Of a stretch of 10,339 nt of DNA, positions 7,350 to 10,339 are shown in pieces; the stretch's first letter is position 1, and every line of letters begins with the position of its first letter. A program made the translations under genes and the position numbers. The notes beneath the pieces are model-generated. The model saw only the letters and a list, made by a program, of their open reading frames with translations, was not told the DNA's origin and ran no database searches. The stretch is from Bacteroidota bacterium (lineage in GTDB: Bacteria > Bacteroidota > Ignavibacteria > Ignavibacteriales > Ignavibacteriaceae), in contig JAJYSI010000071.1 in assembly GCA_021793635.1 (NCBI GenBank), positions 1 to 10,339 of the forward strand. The letters are read 5' to 3'.

Positions 7350-8693
7350 TTGAATAGCTGTGTATTTTTCAATAAGAGATTATCGTTAAGTATATCGATA
7401 TATTTATCTTTTATTATACTACTGAATCAATCTGTTTTAGCGCAAGATGTTACGTCAAGGATACCGGAAACAGTTATCCCTGCAAGTGTCGGCGTTAATA
7501 TTCATTTTGTTACCGGAGGAGCTAAAGATCTTGATATGATTTCTGAGATTGGCTTTAAACATATTCGGATGGATATGTTCTGGAACCGAATTGAAAAAGT
7601 TAAAGGTAAATATGATTGGTCTTCATACGATACTTTAATTGCAGAATTAGATCAGAGAAATATCGGAGCGCTTTTTATACTGGATTATAATAATTCGCTT
7701 TATACAGACAATGGATTAAATTGGGGACCTAATAACAACGCAAATATTGAAGCATATAAAAAATGGGCAGTAGCTGCAGTAAAACATTTTAAGGGACACA
7801 ATATAATCTGGGAGATTTGGAATGAACCAAATAACCGTGCCTTCTGGAGACCATATCCAAATGCAGCTCAATATACAAAACTGGCTTTTACCACATGTAA
7901 GGCTATTCATAATGCAGATCCCAGCGCAACTATTATAGCGCCGGCAATGGTTCATTTCGGCTGGGGTTTTATAGATACTCTTTTCCAATCAGGTATACTC
8001 AAATTTTTAAGTGCAGTTAGTGTGCACCCTTATAGGGATGGTCCTCCGCCTTTAATGCCGGAAACTGCTGCGTCGGATTTTATAAAACTTAAATCTTTAA
8101 TTCTTCAATATGCACCTGATGGTAAAAAAATTCCTGTTATTAGCGGAGAATGGGGTTACTCATCTTGCCTTACAAACAGAGGAGTTCCTCTGCAAACACA
8201 GGCAGACTATTTTGCGCGTATGCAGCTTTTTAATTTGTACTTAGGTTTGCCTCTTTCAATATGGTACGATTGGAAAAACGACGGTACAAGTTTGTTAACG
8301 ATTGGACAAAACCGCGGCTTGGTAACATCTGATTTGAAGCCTAAACCATTATACTATGCAGCAAAAGTATTTTTACATGAACTTTCAGGATATTATGTCA
8401 GTGGTCGGATCAATACGAAAAATGATTCTGATGTTGTCTTAATATTGAAGAACACCAGTGGTTCTGTAAAAGCTGCAGTATGGACTGAAGGAAAAAGCCA
8501 TAATATTACCTTGAAGTTATCAGTTCTCTCAATACCGGATACTTTGGAAAAAATATTTTGGATTGATGGCAATGCTAAATCAGGCAAATTGAAAATAAAT
8601 GCCGGAAGATTTACTGACAAAATAAGCGGGACTCCGAAGTATTACAGTATATTACCAACGGTTCCTATTTCTATAATTAAAACTTTTTATTAG
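7350..8693 (+). CDS. Secreted clan GH-A glycoside hydrolase (GH39/GH5-like)
   Basis: The 447-residue protein is read from a TTG start, chosen because AGAGGAG lies just upstream and because the signal peptide (about residues 1-31, VLA before Gln32) needs this start; there is no ATG before the mature part. The (beta/alpha)8 barrel spans about 45-345. FKHIRMDMFWNRIEKVKGKYDW (69-90) is the typical early barrel region. IWEIWNEPN (153-161) carries the probable acid/base Glu159, and VISGEWGYSS (263-272) the probable nucleophile Glu267; VHPY (225-228) and IWYDW (304-308) line the expected active site. A C-terminal beta-rich region (about 350-447) resembles the usual GH-A accessory sandwich. The fold and retaining mechanism are clear from motifs; the exact GH family and substrate are not. 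The closest memory match is to GH39-like 'cellulase family' proteins. It is 23 bp upstream of the GH79-like gene, presumably co-transcribed. Confidence 0.82.
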   Translation: MNSCVFFNKRLSLSISIYLSFIILLNQSVLAQDVTSRIPETVIPASVGVNIHFVTGGAKDLDMISEIGFKHIRMDMFWNRIEKVKGKYDWSSYDTLIAELDQRNIGALFILDYNNSLYTDNGLNWGPNNNANIEAYKKWAVAAVKHFKGHNIIWEIWNEPNNRAFWRPYPNAAQYTKLAFTTCKAIHNADPSATIIAPAMVHFGWGFIDTLFQSGILKFLSAVSVHPYRDGPPPLMPETAASDFIKLKSLILQYAPDGKKIPVISGEWGYSSCLTNRGVPLQTQADYFARMQLFNLYLGLPLSIWYDWKNDGTSLLTIGQNRGLVTSDLKPKPLYYAAKVFLHELSGYYVSGRINTKNDSDVVLILKNTSGSVKAAVWTEGKSHNITLKLSVLSIPDTLEKIFWIDGNAKSGKLKINAGRFTDKISGTPKYYSILPTVPISIIKTFY

Positions 8694-8716
8694 TAAAATA
8701 AAAATTTATAAATGTT

Positions 8717-10129
8717 ATGAATATTAAAAATGTTTTATTAGCTCTTCTCTTTGGAATAAATATTGGTTTTCCGCAATCTCCAGTAACAATTTCAATTAAT
8801 ACAAAGGTTCCTGGAAGATTTATCCCGGCAGATTTCATCGGTCATAGTTTTGAGATGCTTGCATTGCGTAAAAACTATCGTGGAGCAAAAGGGTATTTAT
8901 TTGATTCTAATGATAAACAAATGCTGGCTCTCTTCAATAATCTTGGAATTAAAAATCTTAGGATTGGAGGATCTTCATCAGATACAAACAGTCTTGGTTA
9001 TCATCCTTCATTTAAGGATATAGATGCATTATTCCGTTTCGCAAAGGCAGCAAAAGTAAAAGTTATATATTCTCTTAGATTACAGAATGGTAATCCTACA
9101 GTTGATGCTTCGATTGCAAAATATGTTTGGAATAATTACAGACAATACCTGGATTGCTTTGCAATTGGCAACGAGCCGGATAATTATTTTAGAGATACTG
9201 TAATTCATAATTATTCTACTTATTTACCAAGATGGAGGCATTTTTTATCTGTTGTTTCTTCTGCCGTACCGGATGCAAAATTTGGCGGTCCGGATAATGC
9301 AACTGATGGATCTGCCTGGACTGTGGATTTTGCAAAAGATGAAAAAAATTCCGATAAAATAAAATATATTTTCCCTCATTATTATGTCGGAAACGATGCA
9401 AAGAATAAAACTCCCCAAGAGATAATTGATGAAGTATTATCACCAAGCTGGGATACATTAAATTATCCAGTTCGATATAATGCTTTTGCGAAAACGGTTG
9501 ACTCTTTAGGGTATCCTTACAGGTTTACCGAAGCAAATAGCTATTATGTCCCGGAGCCCGGTGTAAAGGGCGGAAATAATTGTTTTGCTACTGCCTTATA
9601 TGCATTAGACTTTATGCATTGGTGGGCTGAACATGGTGCAGAGGGAGTTGACTTTCATACTACCCAATGGAAGTTAAATGGGACATTTTATCTTGGTCCA
9701 AAAGGTTTGTCTATTTATCCAATGGGCTATGGTATTAAAGCATTTGATATTGGCGGACACGGAAGAATTGAATCTGTTTCAATACATAATCCTAATAAAT
9801 TAAATATTACTGCTTACGCTGTTACGGATTCAAATGAACTATATATTACCATAATAAATAAAGAACATAACGCCGGTGAAAGAGATGCCAAAGTAAAAAT
9901 TAAAGCAAACACTAATTTCGGTAGCGCTAAAGTTATTTATTTGAAGGCTAAAAATGGAGTGCGTGATACAGCCGATGTAACTTTAGGCGGAGTAAGAATT
10001 AGTAATTCTACTAAATGGAAGGGGAGATGGCTGCCAGTCGAATCTATCGACACTAAAACAAAAAGCTATACAGTTCTTGTTCCGGCATCAACTGCGGCAA
10101 TTGTTAAAATAAATACTCAAACATTTTAG
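8717..10129 (+). CDS. Secreted GH79-like glycoside hydrolase (beta-glucuronidase/heparanase-type)
   Basis: This 470-residue protein has a short signal peptide (about 1-19, hydrophobic VLLALLFGINIGF). A clan GH-A barrel follows. IGHSFEM (41-47) near the N-terminus, LRIGGSSSD (81-89), AIGNEPDNY (149-157, probable acid/base Glu153) and YRFTEANSYY (268-277, probable nucleophile Glu272) match the GH79 pattern known from bacterial beta-glucuronidases and heparanase. HWWAEHGAEGVDFHTT (301-316) and the region after about 350 fit the last barrel strand and a C-terminal beta-sandwich. GH79 enzymes usually release glucuronic acid or 4-O-methyl-glucuronic acid, for example from arabinogalactan proteins, but GH30- or GH39-like specificities cannot be excluded by eye. 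Of two closely spaced ATGs, the one at 8712 is followed within two codons by TGA, so 8717 is the start. The short gap to the preceding hydrolase suggests one operon. Confidence 0.82.
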   Translation: MNIKNVLLALLFGINIGFPQSPVTISINTKVPGRFIPADFIGHSFEMLALRKNYRGAKGYLFDSNDKQMLALFNNLGIKNLRIGGSSSDTNSLGYHPSFKDIDALFRFAKAAKVKVIYSLRLQNGNPTVDASIAKYVWNNYRQYLDCFAIGNEPDNYFRDTVIHNYSTYLPRWRHFLSVVSSAVPDAKFGGPDNATDGSAWTVDFAKDEKNSDKIKYIFPHYYVGNDAKNKTPQEIIDEVLSPSWDTLNYPVRYNAFAKTVDSLGYPYRFTEANSYYVPEPGVKGGNNCFATALYALDFMHWWAEHGAEGVDFHTTQWKLNGTFYLGPKGLSIYPMGYGIKAFDIGGHGRIESVSIHNPNKLNITAYAVTDSNELYITIINKEHNAGERDAKVKIKANTNFGSAKVIYLKAKNGVRDTADVTLGGVRISNSTKWKGRWLPVESIDTKTKSYTVLVPASTAAIVKINTQTF

Positions 10130-10232
10130 AATTACTTTTAGAAAAATTCGAGCGAGATGCAAATCTTCAGCAATATAATGTTCGAAATTCAATTATATAC
10201 AAATAATAAAACTATTAATCTCTAAGGAAAAA
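10130..10232. other. Short AT-rich gap before the last gene
   Basis: This 103-bp spacer contains no clear terminator. GAATT (10129-10133) and AATTC (10145-10149) could form a 5-bp stem without a T tract, and AGAT/ATCT around 10155-10166 a 4-bp one; both are too weak to call. AAGGA at 10224-10228 serves as the ribosome binding site of the following gene. Confidence 0.35.
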
Positions 10233-10339
10233 ATGATGTATAGAAAATTCATTATTATTTTATTAACAGCCTTAATTACTGCTTGTTTTGTTAATGCCGG
10301 TACAATATCTAATTTAACATCGAATAGTAAAATTAAGAA
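10233..10339 (+). CDS. 5' end of an exported protein of unknown family (partial)
   Basis: An ATG at 10233, directly followed by a second ATG at 10236, opens a frame that reaches the window edge. AAGGA (10224-10228) is 4 nt from the first and 7 nt from the second ATG, so the second may be the real start. The roughly 35 visible residues begin with a signal peptide: MMYRK, a hydrophobic stretch FIIILLTALITACFVNA, then GTISNLTSNS. Cleavage after VNA by signal peptidase I is likeliest; the ITAC inside could alternatively be a lipobox. By position it is probably another secreted carbohydrate-active protein, but nothing visible names its family. Confidence 0.7.
   Translation, partial: MMYRKFIIILLTALITACFVNAGTISNLTSNSKIK

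Noticed and set aside
10129..10166. Short inverted repeats after the GH79-like gene as a terminator
   Set aside because: The stems are only 4-5 bp and have no T tract after them.

Overview
The window looks like a chromosomal carbohydrate-use locus from an AT-rich bacterium of the Bacteroidota/Ignavibacteriota (FCB) kind. The clues are AT-rich genes, secreted proteins whose signal peptides end in forms such as SFG|Q and VLA|Q, a lipoprotein with an SSC lipobox, and Bacteroidota-like glycoside hydrolase families. The phylum is inferred from style, not from a marker gene. I see no rRNA, tRNA, CRISPR array, transposase or transcription-factor gene.

Layout. Positions 1-570 (minus strand) hold the middle part of a DUF6807 (PF14100, formerly 'PmoA') protein. 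It runs off the left edge and has lost its N-terminal part. Its GC content is near one half, clearly higher than most of the rest. Homology to the family stops abruptly at about 579, where an AT-rich spacer begins, so this edge looks like a rearrangement or an assembly join. From 642 onward everything is on the plus strand: a secreted GH172 (DUF2961) glycosidase; a cytoplasmic L-fucose/L-arabinose-isomerase-like enzyme; a complete three-gene sugar ABC importer of the ribose/galactofuranose class (lipoprotein binding protein, double-ATPase, permease; 17-bp gap, then 8-bp overlap); a secreted clan GH-A hydrolase with a TTG start; a secreted GH79-like hydrolase; and the first ~35 codons of another exported protein.

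How they may work together (inference). Exported hydrolases trim a glycan, a YtfQ-like binding protein and its ABC transporter import the released monosaccharide, and the isomerase converts the aldose to a ketose. GH172 members of known activity act on furanosides (alpha-D-fructofuranose, D-arabinofuranose), the closest recognisable binding protein is the galactofuranose-binding YtfQ, and FucI-type isomerases accept D-arabinose. A furanose such as D-arabinose is therefore the most economical guess for the substrate. No kinase or aldolase is in the window, so the rest of the pathway must lie elsewhere.
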